Shown here piece by piece: positions 1 to 4,965 of a stretch of 5,700 nucleotides of DNA (position 1 is the stretch's first letter; every line of letters begins with the position of its first letter). A model generated the notes under the pieces. That model saw only the letters and a list, made by a program, of their open reading frames with translations. It searched no databases and was not told where the DNA came from. The position numbers and the translations under genes were made by a program. The stretch comes from Candidatus Bathyarchaeota archaeon (GTDB lineage Archaea; Thermoproteota; Bathyarchaeia; Bathyarchaeales; Bathyarchaeaceae): assembly GCA_003662715.1 (NCBI GenBank), contig QMYO01000127.1:1-5700 (forward strand), read 5' to 3'.

Positions 1-653
1 CCCTTATCAAGCCTGCCGTGTGATCTGATAAGCTTTAGCTTTTCATAAATGTCACGCTGGTCGGTGACTATCATACCGCCCTCTCCTGTCGTCATGACTT
101 TGTTTCCACAGAAGCTGAACATTGCGGCGTCGCCGAAAGAGCCCACGGGCTTTCCATTAATGTTGGCACCAAGGGACTCAGCAGCATCTTCTATGAGCAA
201 CAATCCGTAGTCTTCAGCTATTTCTTTAAGCTCTCTGATGCGACAAGGCAGGCCTCCGTAGTGTATAGGCATAATGACCTTTGTTCTGTCTGTAATTTTC
301 TTTTTCACGTCATCGGGGTCAAGCCCATAGGTGCTTCTTTCTATGTCTGCGAATATTGGTTCTGCTCCTACAAAAAGGACGGAGTTAGCGGTGGCGATGA
401 AGGTGAAGGAGGGAACTATCACTTCGTCGCCTTGCTTTATTCCATAAGCCAAAAGTATAGCGTGCAAAGCCGAGGTGCCAGAGTTAAAAGCCACGGCGTA
501 TTTCCTTCCAATACGTTCCGCAACCATTTTCTCAAACTTCTCGATGTTTGGTCCAATCGCCCAAAACATCCCTCGCCTAATAACTTCTGATACACGCTCT
601 ACATCCTCTTCGTCCCAGTAGATTTTATAGAGAGGAATCTTCCAGCTTAGCAA
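1..653 (-). CDS. DegT/DnrJ/EryC1/StrS-family sugar aminotransferase (partial, C-terminus beyond left edge)
   Basis: This is a PLP-dependent enzyme expected to transfer an amino group, usually from glutamate, to a keto-sugar nucleotide in the cytoplasm. The 217 visible residues start at a TTG (653-651) and run off the left edge; the family is usually about 360-390 residues. Visible hallmarks: an N-terminal IPLYKIYWDEEDVE segment, the GTSALH phosphate-binding turn (residues 59-64), the PSFTFIAT segment (81-88), IEDAAES with the cofactor-contacting Asp156, and FSFCGNK with the Schiff-base Lys185 followed by TTGEGGM. TTG was chosen because the only in-frame codons between it and the stop of the upstream gene are AAA, CTT and AAG, and because AGTGA lies about nine bases upstream. 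It is the last visible gene of the left operon, nine bases after the DUF2304 stop. The family is certain. The exact sugar (for example perosamine-like or another 4-amino sugar) cannot be told. Confidence 0.93.
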   Translation of the reverse strand, partial: MLSWKIPLYKIYWDEEDVERVSEVIRRGMFWAIGPNIEKFEKMVAERIGRKYAVAFNSGTSALHAILLAYGIKQGDEVIVPSFTFIATANSVLFVGAEPIFADIERSTYGLDPDDVKKKITDRTKVIMPIHYGGLPCRIRELKEIAEDYGLLLIEDAAESLGANINGKPVGSFGDAAMFSFCGNKVMTTGEGGMIVTDQRDIYEKLKLIRSHGRLDK

Positions 654-662
654 CTTAAGTTT

Positions 663-1049
663 TCACTTCTGTTTATTTTTCCGTTTTTTCGGTGTTAAAT
701 CGTTGGAATCGCTCTGTTTTTCGCTAAATTTAGCTACAGACACTTCCACTGCCAACTTCATCAATAGGCTACGTAGCTCAGAAATTTTGTAATATAAATA
801 GAACGTCAAGAGTAGAAGGAACATGAAACCAGCTGCCACGAAAGCTGAAATCGAAAATTCAGTGCCAAAGAGGCGGGACACAAATGAGAGTAAGGGTGGG
901 GTGACGAAGAGTAAACCTACAACAGCCGCTATGGTGAACCATAAAACGAAGCCCTTTCCATTAATTTTACGTTTTCTTAGTAGATAAAAATCTAGGGCTA
1001 TGAGAACGAGGGAGAATGCAATACCAATTAGCGTGTCTCTTTCTCACAT
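663..1049 (-). CDS. DUF2304-family three-helix membrane protein, start codon disrupted or unresolved
   Basis: The frame is open from 1043 to the TGA at 663-665 (126 codons). Counting from 1043, it shows three hydrophobic helices at about residues 5-22, 32-56 and 64-82, then a short amphipathic or coiled-coil stretch (KISELRSLLMKLAVEV) and a lysine-rich tail. This is the size and layout of DUF2304 proteins, which often sit beside GT2 glycosyltransferases; their biochemical role is unknown. The oddity is at the start. A GGTGA ribosome site (1060-1064) is ten bases from an ATG (1049-1047) in this frame, but codon 2 is TGA (1046-1044). The first later in-frame ATG, GTG or TTG is the GTG at 881, which would give only 72 residues and lose the first two helices. 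A GTG at 1047 is in another frame and would need a one-base shift. The gene may be intact apart from a sequence error, freshly damaged, or started at a non-standard codon. Family call is solid; the start is not. Confidence 0.8.
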
Positions 1050-1059
1050 CTCAAGGCTT

Positions 1060-1064
1060 TCACC
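1060..1064 (-). promoter_or_regulatory. Shine-Dalgarno site for the DUF2304 gene, overlapping the GT2 stop
   Basis: GGTGA on the minus strand overlaps the TGA stop of the glycosyltransferase gene. It lies ten bases before the ATG at 1049 and twelve before the GTG at 1047. It argues that DUF2304 translation is meant to begin here, and not at the internal GTG at 881. Confidence 0.5.
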
Positions 1065-1773
1065 TACGGGTTTTTTGAATTAAGGGGATTATAAGCATAA
1101 AAGGATATAACAACATTTTGTCAAGTGAGAAGCTTTTAGAATTGCCGTATTCCCTTGGAAGAACTTCAATGGGCACCTCTTTCAGTCTCAACCTCTTTTT
1201 CGAAGCAAGAAGGGTTTCTACCACCCAAAACACCGAATCCTCAATGAGTCCTCTTTCCATATAGTTTGGCATCAAGGTTTGGATGGCTTTCCTACTCCAC
1301 GCTCTCATTCCCGATGTAATATCAGTTATTTCCATTTTTCGAAACGAGGACACTAGTGTTGAGGAGAAAACTATTCCACCGTCCCTCACTGCGGAGGTAT
1401 GATTCTTGCTAAATCTCAAGTAACGTGAACCCGCAGTCATGTCTGCTTCATCATTTATTAACGGCTCCAACAATTTCATGATTTCCTCTGGCTTGTGCTG
1501 ACCATCCGCGTCTATTTTCACAGCGTAATCGTAGCCACCATTCGTGGCAATTTGATAGCCTGTTTGAATGACAACGCTGCCGCCACAGTGAAACGGTAAC
1601 GAGACCACATCTGCTCCTGCCTCCCTAGCGTTCTTAGCGGTTGCATCCTCGGAACCATCGTCGATAACGATAACTTTAAAATTCGGGAACAAAGCTAGTG
1701 TAGATTTGACAACTTCTCCTACCGTTTTCTCCTCATTGTAAGCTGGAATCATGACTAAGACCTTAGGAGTCAT
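1060..1773 (-). CDS. GT2-family glycosyltransferase, dolichol-phosphate-mannose-synthase-like
   Basis: This 237-residue GT-A fold enzyme is predicted to transfer a sugar from a nucleotide donor, probably to a polyprenyl phosphate or other membrane acceptor on the cytoplasmic face. Visible motifs: PAYNEE (10-15), VIDDGSED (36-43) for nucleotide binding, LPFHCGGSVVIQTGY (59-73), the metal-binding DXD in KIDADGQH (86-93), AGSRY (114-118), TSGMRAWSRKAI (153-164), and REYGNSKS (207-214) near the end. It lacks the extra transmembrane helices of longer DPM synthases, but its C-terminal YPFMLIIPLIQ segment is hydrophobic and could touch the membrane. The start overlaps the epimerase stop as ATGA, and GAGGT at 1781-1785 gives a good ribosome site. 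The adjacent DUF2304 gene is a common partner of this subfamily. GT2 membership is sure; donor and acceptor are unknown. Confidence 0.95.
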   Translation of the reverse strand: MTPKVLVMIPAYNEEKTVGEVVKSTLALFPNFKVIVIDDGSEDATAKNAREAGADVVSLPFHCGGSVVIQTGYQIATNGGYDYAVKIDADGQHKPEEIMKLLEPLINDEADMTAGSRYLRFSKNHTSAVRDGGIVFSSTLVSSFRKMEITDITSGMRAWSRKAIQTLMPNYMERGLIEDSVFWVVETLLASKKRLRLKEVPIEVLPREYGNSKSFSLDKMLLYPFMLIIPLIQKTRR

Positions 1774-2708
1774 GATGTTAACCTCAACTTAATCCATGCA
1801 TCCTTACACTTCTCTTTGCATTCCTCAACAAAAGCAGGTATTCCTTCTCGCGGATCAAGCGTGTTACAATCTAATAGAGCCTTCATCTTTGAAATGTCAG
1901 CGTAAATACTATACTCTCTTTTGTTAGGCGGCTTATATTTAACCTCAACCTTAGGAAAACTATGTTTAACTATCTCCGCAACCTCTCTGATAGCCATGCC
2001 AACTCCGGACCCAACATTTATAATCTCTCCATAAGTAGCTTCATTATCTAACGTTTGAACAAAAGCTTCAACAACATCATTAAGATGAACAAAATCTCTG
2101 AGCTGCTCCCCGCCCCTAATGATTAAAGGCTTATTTACCAGAGCCCTCTTAACAAACAAAGAGATTACACCCTGTTCTTTCTCCAGATCTCCATAAACAT
2201 TAAAGAGTCGAAGAATCGTAACATCAAATCCATAGTTTTCAGCATATTCCTGAATAAGTAGCTCAGCGACCAGTTTGTGACAGCCATAAACACTTGTAGG
2301 TTTTGGTTCTGCCAATTCACTAAGCTTAGGACCATTTGTTATGCCATAAACAGCAGCAGTGGATGGAAAAATTAGGCGTTTAGTATCGGTAATTCTCATA
2401 GCTTCCAATGTATTCTGGACACTTGACACATTTAGCTTAAAACTAAGGTCTGGACTCTTTTCGCAGTTAGGTATGGATGCCAATCCGATCATATGAACAA
2501 TTTTAGATACATCCTGGTCGCGAATAACCTCTACAAGCCTATCAAAATCGAAGATATCCCCCATAATATTGGATCCATTCTCCAGAGCGGTTTCCCCAGC
2601 TTGAACGTCATAAACTAATACTGTTAGCCCTGGTACACCGTCCAGCGTACTTGCAATGTGTGAACCTATGAAACCCAAGCCACCAGTAATCAGAATGTTT
2701 CCACTCAT
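1770..2708 (-). CDS. NAD-dependent nucleotide-sugar epimerase/dehydratase (extended SDR)
   Basis: This complete 312-residue extended short-chain dehydrogenase/reductase acts on nucleotide sugars in the cytoplasm, with NAD(P) bound in an N-terminal Rossmann fold. Visible features: GGLGFIG (9-15) dinucleotide loop, GDIFD (50-54), STAAVYG (116-122) carrying the catalytic Ser/Thr, YGCHK (141-145) with catalytic Tyr141 and Lys145, LRLFNVYG (166-173), and RDFVHLNDVVEAF (204-216) of the sugar-binding half. Length matches UDP-glucose 4-epimerase-like and dTDP/GDP-sugar dehydratase-like members. The start overlaps the stop of the upstream small gene as ATGA, with a weak GGATGA site at 2716-2721; the stop overlaps the GT2 start in the same way. 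Translational coupling with both neighbours is likely. It probably makes an epimerised or 4-keto sugar for the operon's aminotransferase or glycosyltransferase (inference). Sequence alone does not separate epimerase from dehydratase. Confidence 0.94.
   Translation of the reverse strand: MSGNILITGGLGFIGSHIASTLDGVPGLTVLVYDVQAGETALENGSNIMGDIFDFDRLVEVIRDQDVSKIVHMIGLASIPNCEKSPDLSFKLNVSSVQNTLEAMRITDTKRLIFPSTAAVYGITNGPKLSELAEPKPTSVYGCHKLVAELLIQEYAENYGFDVTILRLFNVYGDLEKEQGVISLFVKRALVNKPLIIRGGEQLRDFVHLNDVVEAFVQTLDNEATYGEIINVGSGVGMAIREVAEIVKHSFPKVEVKYKPPNKREYSIYADISKMKALLDCNTLDPREGIPAFVEECKEKCKDAWIKLRLTS
1781..1785 (-). promoter_or_regulatory. Shine-Dalgarno site for the GT2 gene
   Basis: GAGGT on the minus strand, within the last codons of the epimerase gene, lies seven bases before the GT2 ATG. 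It supports the 1773 start and internal translation initiation in a polycistronic message. Confidence 0.5.
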
Positions 2709-3067
2709 TTATAAGTCATCCAAGTGTTTGTGGCATTTATGCCCAGAAATCTAATGAAAACAAGATCGTATTTCCAGCTCGAAGCAGCTTTGTTTCCCCA
2801 TTTCTTGGCAATCCTACAAAGCCGTTCAACGGTTTCTCGTCCAACCTTATTGACGATGTCCAAAAAATTGTTTTTAAGGGTCTTCAAGATTTTGTCAAGA
2901 ATCTTCGAAATTACATTAGTGAGGATGCGGCTTCGAATTCGCTCTACACATTTTATAGTTAGATCTATTATCGCGCGCTCAGCCTTAGACAGAATTTTGA
3001 ACCATACCCTATGCCTCAATGCTCTTGCTTTAATCTTCATTAGACCCTTTCGAGTAAGTGATGACAT
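2705..3067 (-). CDS. small basic all-helical protein of unknown function, first gene of the left operon
   Basis: I cannot assign this 120-residue protein to a named family. It is rich in Lys and Arg, and predicted to be almost wholly alpha-helical, with no signal peptide and no clear membrane helix. Several stretches look amphipathic (about residues 19-66, with repeating ILxKILxxLK-like heptads, and about 68-90). The tail (about 95-120) holds aromatic residues: SSWKYDLVFIRFLGI. It is preferred over the plus-strand ORF covering the same bases because its TGA overlaps the epimerase ATG by four bases (ATGA), and because GGAGA at 3071-3075 precedes its ATG. A second Met at residue 10 (codon at 3040) also has an AAGGG upstream and could be the true start. 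A membrane-surface or nucleic-acid-binding role would fit the charge, but that is a guess. Confidence 0.72.
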   Translation of the reverse strand: MSSLTRKGLMKIKARALRHRVWFKILSKAERAIIDLTIKCVERIRSRILTNVISKILDKILKTLKNNFLDIVNKVGRETVERLCRIAKKWGNKAASSWKYDLVFIRFLGINATNTWMTYK

Positions 3068-3070
3068 TGT

Positions 3071-3080
3071 TCTCCTCTCT
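3071..3080 (-). promoter_or_regulatory. Shine-Dalgarno site for the first gene of the left operon
   Basis: The purine-rich AGAGAGGAGA on the minus strand ends three bases before the ATG at 3067, placing GGAG four bases from it. The spacing is short but usable, and supports the longer of two possible starts. Confidence 0.45.
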
Positions 3081-3095
3081 CTTCGGCTAAGAATT

Positions 3096-3115
3096 ACCCT
3101 CCAAAAAACGAGGGT
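3096..3115 (-). promoter_or_regulatory. short inverted repeat in the leader of the left operon
   Basis: On the minus strand ACCCTC, an eight-base loop GTTTTTTG, and GAGGGT form a perfect six-pair stem, ending 28 bases before the ATG at 3067. The 3' arm contains GGAGG and the loop contains six T's. It could be a leader hairpin or a T-rich stop for transcription from upstream. A stem this short can occur by chance in a region of this size. Confidence 0.22.
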
Positions 3116-3141
3116 GCCCTTGAATTTTAATGGTAAAACCT

Positions 3142-3150
3142 CTATTAAAG
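3142..3150 (-). promoter_or_regulatory. candidate TATA box for the left operon
   Basis: CTTTAATAG on the minus strand resembles an archaeal TATA box. Transcription would start about 25 bases downstream, near 3121, giving a leader of roughly 54 bases that includes the inverted repeat at 3096-3115. It sits inside an AACCT-N7-AGGTT inverted repeat (3137-3153) that could serve as an operator. TCTATAAGA at 3164-3172 is an alternative box. Weak without start-site data. Confidence 0.25.
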
Positions 3151-3180
3151 GTTACTTCCAAAATCTTATAGAACAATCTT

Positions 3181-3315
3181 CTATGCAAAAATTCCTAGTT
3201 CAGAGCTTAAACGGTATATTTCTGTTTTAATTATTTCAATTTCATGGACACAAGGTATGGAGAAATAAAACTTTTCACAGTCGTTAGGCAAACCAAGCCA
3301 TCTTTGCAACTTCAC
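3181..3315 (-). CDS. possible 44-residue small ORF or gene remnant, doubtful
   Basis: A GTG at 3315 opens a frame of 44 codons ending in TAG at 3181. The product would contain LPNDCEKFYFSIPCVHE and a C-terminal amphipathic helix, IEIIKTEIYRLSSELGIF, with two Cys residues. GTGGG lies six bases upstream, and the TATATA at 3361-3366 is nearly symmetrical, so it could in principle serve the minus strand too. I do not recognise the sequence. An open run of this length is not significant by itself, so this may be chance, a true small protein, or the tail of a decayed gene. Confidence 0.18.
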   Translation of the reverse strand: MKLQRWLGLPNDCEKFYFSIPCVHEIEIIKTEIYRLSSELGIFA

Positions 3316-3359
3316 GCTTAACCCACTAACTATTTAGCTTTTTAGGCGTGGAGTTACCC

Positions 3360-3367
3360 TTATATAT
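3360..3367 (+). promoter_or_regulatory. TATA box of the vapBC promoter
   Basis: CTTATATA is a good match to the archaeal TATA element. Its centre is about 35 bases before the vapB ATG. With the usual 25-base spacing, transcription would begin near 3388-3390, leaving a leader of only about ten bases that just includes the GGTG ribosome site. The preceding bases (GTTACC) are not a strong BRE. Confidence 0.5.
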
Positions 3368-3388
3368 TACAGATTGGTATTATTTTTT

Positions 3389-3392
3389 GGTG
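3389..3392 (+). promoter_or_regulatory. Shine-Dalgarno site of vapB
   Basis: GGTG lies six bases before the ATG at 3399 and matches the archaeal GGTGA-type site. It supports the chosen antitoxin start. Confidence 0.45.
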
Positions 3393-3398
3393 TGACAA

Positions 3399-3629
3399 AT
3401 GGGTAAATATACAACGGTAACAGCTAAAGTTCCAGTTGAACTTAAGAAGAAATTGCGCGAATCAGGCGTTAACATAAGCCAGTTGGTTAGAAGAGCCATT
3501 GAAGAAGAAATCAAGAGAAGAGAAGAAAAAGCTTTGAGAACACTTGCAAAAGAGGCAAGCCAGCTGCTTAAAAAAATTCCCCCCGACGAATTCACAAAGG
3601 CTATTCGTGAAACGAGAGATGAAAATTGA
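3399..3629 (+). CDS. vapB: VapB-type ribbon-helix-helix antitoxin
   Basis: This 76-residue protein is predicted to be the antitoxin of the VapBC pair: it binds its own operator as a dimer and neutralises the PIN nuclease encoded next to it. Residues 4-11 (YTTVTAKV) form the DNA-contacting beta strand. Residues 13-22 (VELKKKLRES) and about 26-43 (ISQLVRRAIEEEIKRREE) form the two helices of a ribbon-helix-helix fold, with the turn at GVN. The remaining charged C-terminal tail (about 44-76) would wrap around the toxin. The gene has its own TATA box and ribosome site, so it is transcribed apart from the minus-strand sugar genes on both sides. Its stop overlaps the toxin start as TTGA. Autoregulation by VapB or the VapBC complex is typical of the family; I could not identify the operator. 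The size is normal for VapB. Confidence 0.87.
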   Translation: MGKYTTVTAKVPVELKKKLRESGVNISQLVRRAIEEEIKRREEKALRTLAKEASQLLKKIPPDEFTKAIRETRDEN

Positions 3630-4039
3630 GCTATGTATTCGATGCAAGCAGCATCCTAATTTTAACAAGTGAACTTGAAGAAAAAGTCGTAGACTTAATG
3701 AAGAACAATTTTACCACATCACTTGCCTATTATGAAATTGGAAATGCCCTATGGAAAGAATGCACTGTAACCGCAAGAATTAGGGTTAGTGAAGCCATTA
3801 AGGTGTTAAAGTTTATCTTTTCAATGCTTAACTTCATGAAAATCATTCCTACAAAGGACGCAGAGTTTGGTATTAAGGTAATATCTAACGCAAATAAGCT
3901 AAAAATAACCTATTATGATGCTACTTATCTAACAGTAGCTAAAGAACTAAATAAAATCTTAGTTACAAACGATAAAAAACTGATATCTATTTCACGAAGG
4001 GTTGGAGTGAAAACGTTACCAAGTGAAGAGCTATGGTAG
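3626..4039 (+). CDS. vapC: VapC-type PIN-domain ribonuclease toxin
   Basis: This 137-residue single-domain PIN protein is predicted to be a metal-dependent endoribonuclease that blocks translation when not bound by VapB. The acidic active-site residues are all visible: Asp6 in YVFDASS (3-9), Glu37 in YYEIGNALWKE (35-45), Asp98 in TYYDATYLTVAKE (95-107) and Asp116 in LVTNDKKL (112-119). This is the normal VapC pattern and length, so the toxin looks intact. The start is a TTG at 3626 that overlaps the antitoxin TGA by four bases, and the FDAS motif follows at codons 5-8. An upstream start is unlikely because the antitoxin frame occupies that space. Reinitiation after VapB would keep toxin output low. 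VapC proteins usually cut tRNA or rRNA; the target here cannot be read from sequence. The gene converges with the archaeosortase gene, 47 bases away. Confidence 0.9.
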   Translation: MSYVFDASSILILTSELEEKVVDLMKNNFTTSLAYYEIGNALWKECTVTARIRVSEAIKVLKFIFSMLNFMKIIPTKDAEFGIKVISNANKLKITYYDATYLTVAKELNKILVTNDKKLISISRRVGVKTLPSEELW

Positions 4040-4086
4040 AGCACGGACGAGCAAGACAACAAATTTCAAGCCGAGGGTATTGCGCA
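4040..4086. other. convergent gap between vapC and the archaeosortase gene
   Basis: Forty-seven bases separate two converging genes. I see no hairpin and no T-run of five or more on either strand here; T-rich stretches for plus-strand termination (near 4099-4104 and 4118-4122) lie inside the 3' end of the archaeosortase gene. Confidence 0.4.
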
Positions 4087-4965
4087 TCACTTGAATAGTG
4101 TTTTAGAAAATATGTGTCTTTTTGAGTATGCGAAAAAGAAGATGGCGAGCCATGTGGAGAATAAAGCGTACCCTATAATATAGTGAACAGTGCCACCTAC
4201 CTCTGCTCCATAAAAATAGTCTGCCACAAGAATTATCGTAACTCTAAGGATGTTTAAGGCAAATGTACCTAAAAGACCAACAATGGCGTAGACCAGTTTC
4301 ACTTTCAATCTACCTAGATCCTCAAACAGAATAACGATTAATATAATGGAAAACACCAGTGCGCTGTAGGCGCCAAGGCACTCGTAAACGAAGGCGCCTC
4401 TTATTATCTCTCCTGAAAGAGAACGAACATTAAAGATAGGTGTATCGCCTGCATAGTAAATACTCGCTTCTATACCCAATATTCTCAAAATACTCAAAAT
4501 GACGTGTGCAATATCGTTGGCATATGGGGAAAGGAAGGGTCGCAACCATTTTGCTATGAATGAGCTGGAGGTGGCGGCGACTATTAGAAACAAAGGGGTA
4601 AATGCCTCTTTTAAAGCGGAAAAGTGGAAGAAAAGCAGAAAAAGCCCGAGAAGATATGTGGCATAGTTTGCTGCTGTGTAGAAGGCTGCTCCAGGATAGA
4701 TTAAGACTACTCCATAATAAACGAAGAAGCTGCCTATTATCACAATTGAACCTAAAATCTTTTGGAGAAACTTTGCTTCTTTAACATCAAGCAGTTTTTG
4801 ATATTTTAAGATGAGAAGCAGAAAACCATAGAAGGGAATTATTACGCTGAAAGGATAATAATAGAAAACCAAAAGAAGTGGGGCAAAGGCGAAAATATAA
4901 AATAGGTTAGTCTTGTTTCCTCGTAGAGAAAGAGCATTTGATAGCCGCGTTTTATCTATTTTCAT
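4087..4965 (-). CDS. archaeosortase/exosortase-family transmembrane protein
   Basis: This 292-residue polytopic membrane protein has about eight predicted helices. It belongs to the archaeosortase/exosortase family, whose members are proposed cysteine transpeptidases that cleave C-terminal sorting signals of exported proteins, often joining them to a lipid or other anchor. The proposed catalytic residues lie in the conserved C-terminal half: Cys196 in YECLGAYSALVFS (194-206), Arg241 in ALNILRVTIIL (236-246), and His261 in GTVHYIIGY (258-266), each in or beside a hydrophobic helix. The N-terminal half is hydrophobic and poorly diagnostic. Its ATG follows directly on the TAA of the aminotransferase gene, with GGTGG ten bases upstream (4976-4980), so the two are co-transcribed and likely translationally coupled. 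No protein with a C-terminal sorting tripartite signal is encoded in the window. Family is confident; the subfamily and target motif are not identified. Confidence 0.9.
   Translation of the reverse strand: MKIDKTRLSNALSLRGNKTNLFYIFAFAPLLLVFYYYPFSVIIPFYGFLLLILKYQKLLDVKEAKFLQKILGSIVIIGSFFVYYGVVLIYPGAAFYTAANYATYLLGLFLLFFHFSALKEAFTPLFLIVAATSSSFIAKWLRPFLSPYANDIAHVILSILRILGIEASIYYAGDTPIFNVRSLSGEIIRGAFVYECLGAYSALVFSIILIVILFEDLGRLKVKLVYAIVGLLGTFALNILRVTIILVADYFYGAEVGGTVHYIIGYALFSTWLAIFFFAYSKRHIFSKTLFK

Larger units (their letters stand above)
3068..3398. other. divergent intergenic region between the left operon and vapBC
   Basis: These 331 bases separate minus-strand sugar genes from the plus-strand toxin-antitoxin pair, so they must hold both promoters. 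I see a good TATA-like box for vapB near the right end, a weaker candidate for the left operon near 3142-3150, a six-base-pair inverted repeat in the left leader (3096-3115), and a doubtful 44-codon minus-strand ORF (3181-3315). No tRNA, tandem repeats or transposon ends were recognised. Confidence 0.7.

Noticed and set aside
261..590. 109-codon plus-strand ORF
   Set aside because: It is antisense to the left aminotransferase, whose motifs are unmistakable.
663..881. 72-residue version of the DUF2304 protein starting at GTG 881
   Set aside because: It would drop two conserved helices, and the frame upstream is open and family-like as far as 1043, so the GTG is more likely an internal Val.
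663..2707. TGA recoding (selenocysteine or readthrough) as the general explanation for the DUF2304 start
   Set aside because: TGA ends the DUF2304, GT2, epimerase, helical-protein and vapB genes normally, and no recoding structure is evident after 1044.
2724..3230. 168-codon plus-strand ORF opposite the small helical protein
   Set aside because: It lies antisense to a frame joined to the epimerase by an ATGA overlap and a ribosome site; its product shows no recognisable domain and runs into non-coding intergenic DNA.
3091..3360. Near-identical ten-base words GAATTACCCT (3091-3100) and GAGTTACCCT (3351-3360)
   Set aside because: A nine-of-ten match is expected by chance in a 331-base region, and the two copies sit in different contexts.
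3353..3421. GTTACC and GGTAAC arms flanking the vapB start as an operator
   Set aside because: Six-base arms separated by 57 bases are too short and too far apart to support an operator.
3380..3668. Two minus-strand ORFs across vapB and the start of vapC
   Set aside because: They are shadows of the ribbon-helix-helix and PIN genes; their products are low-complexity Ser/Leu/Phe-rich sequences.
4602..4784. 60-codon plus-strand ORF
   Set aside because: Antisense to the hydrophobic half of the archaeosortase gene, with no motif of its own.
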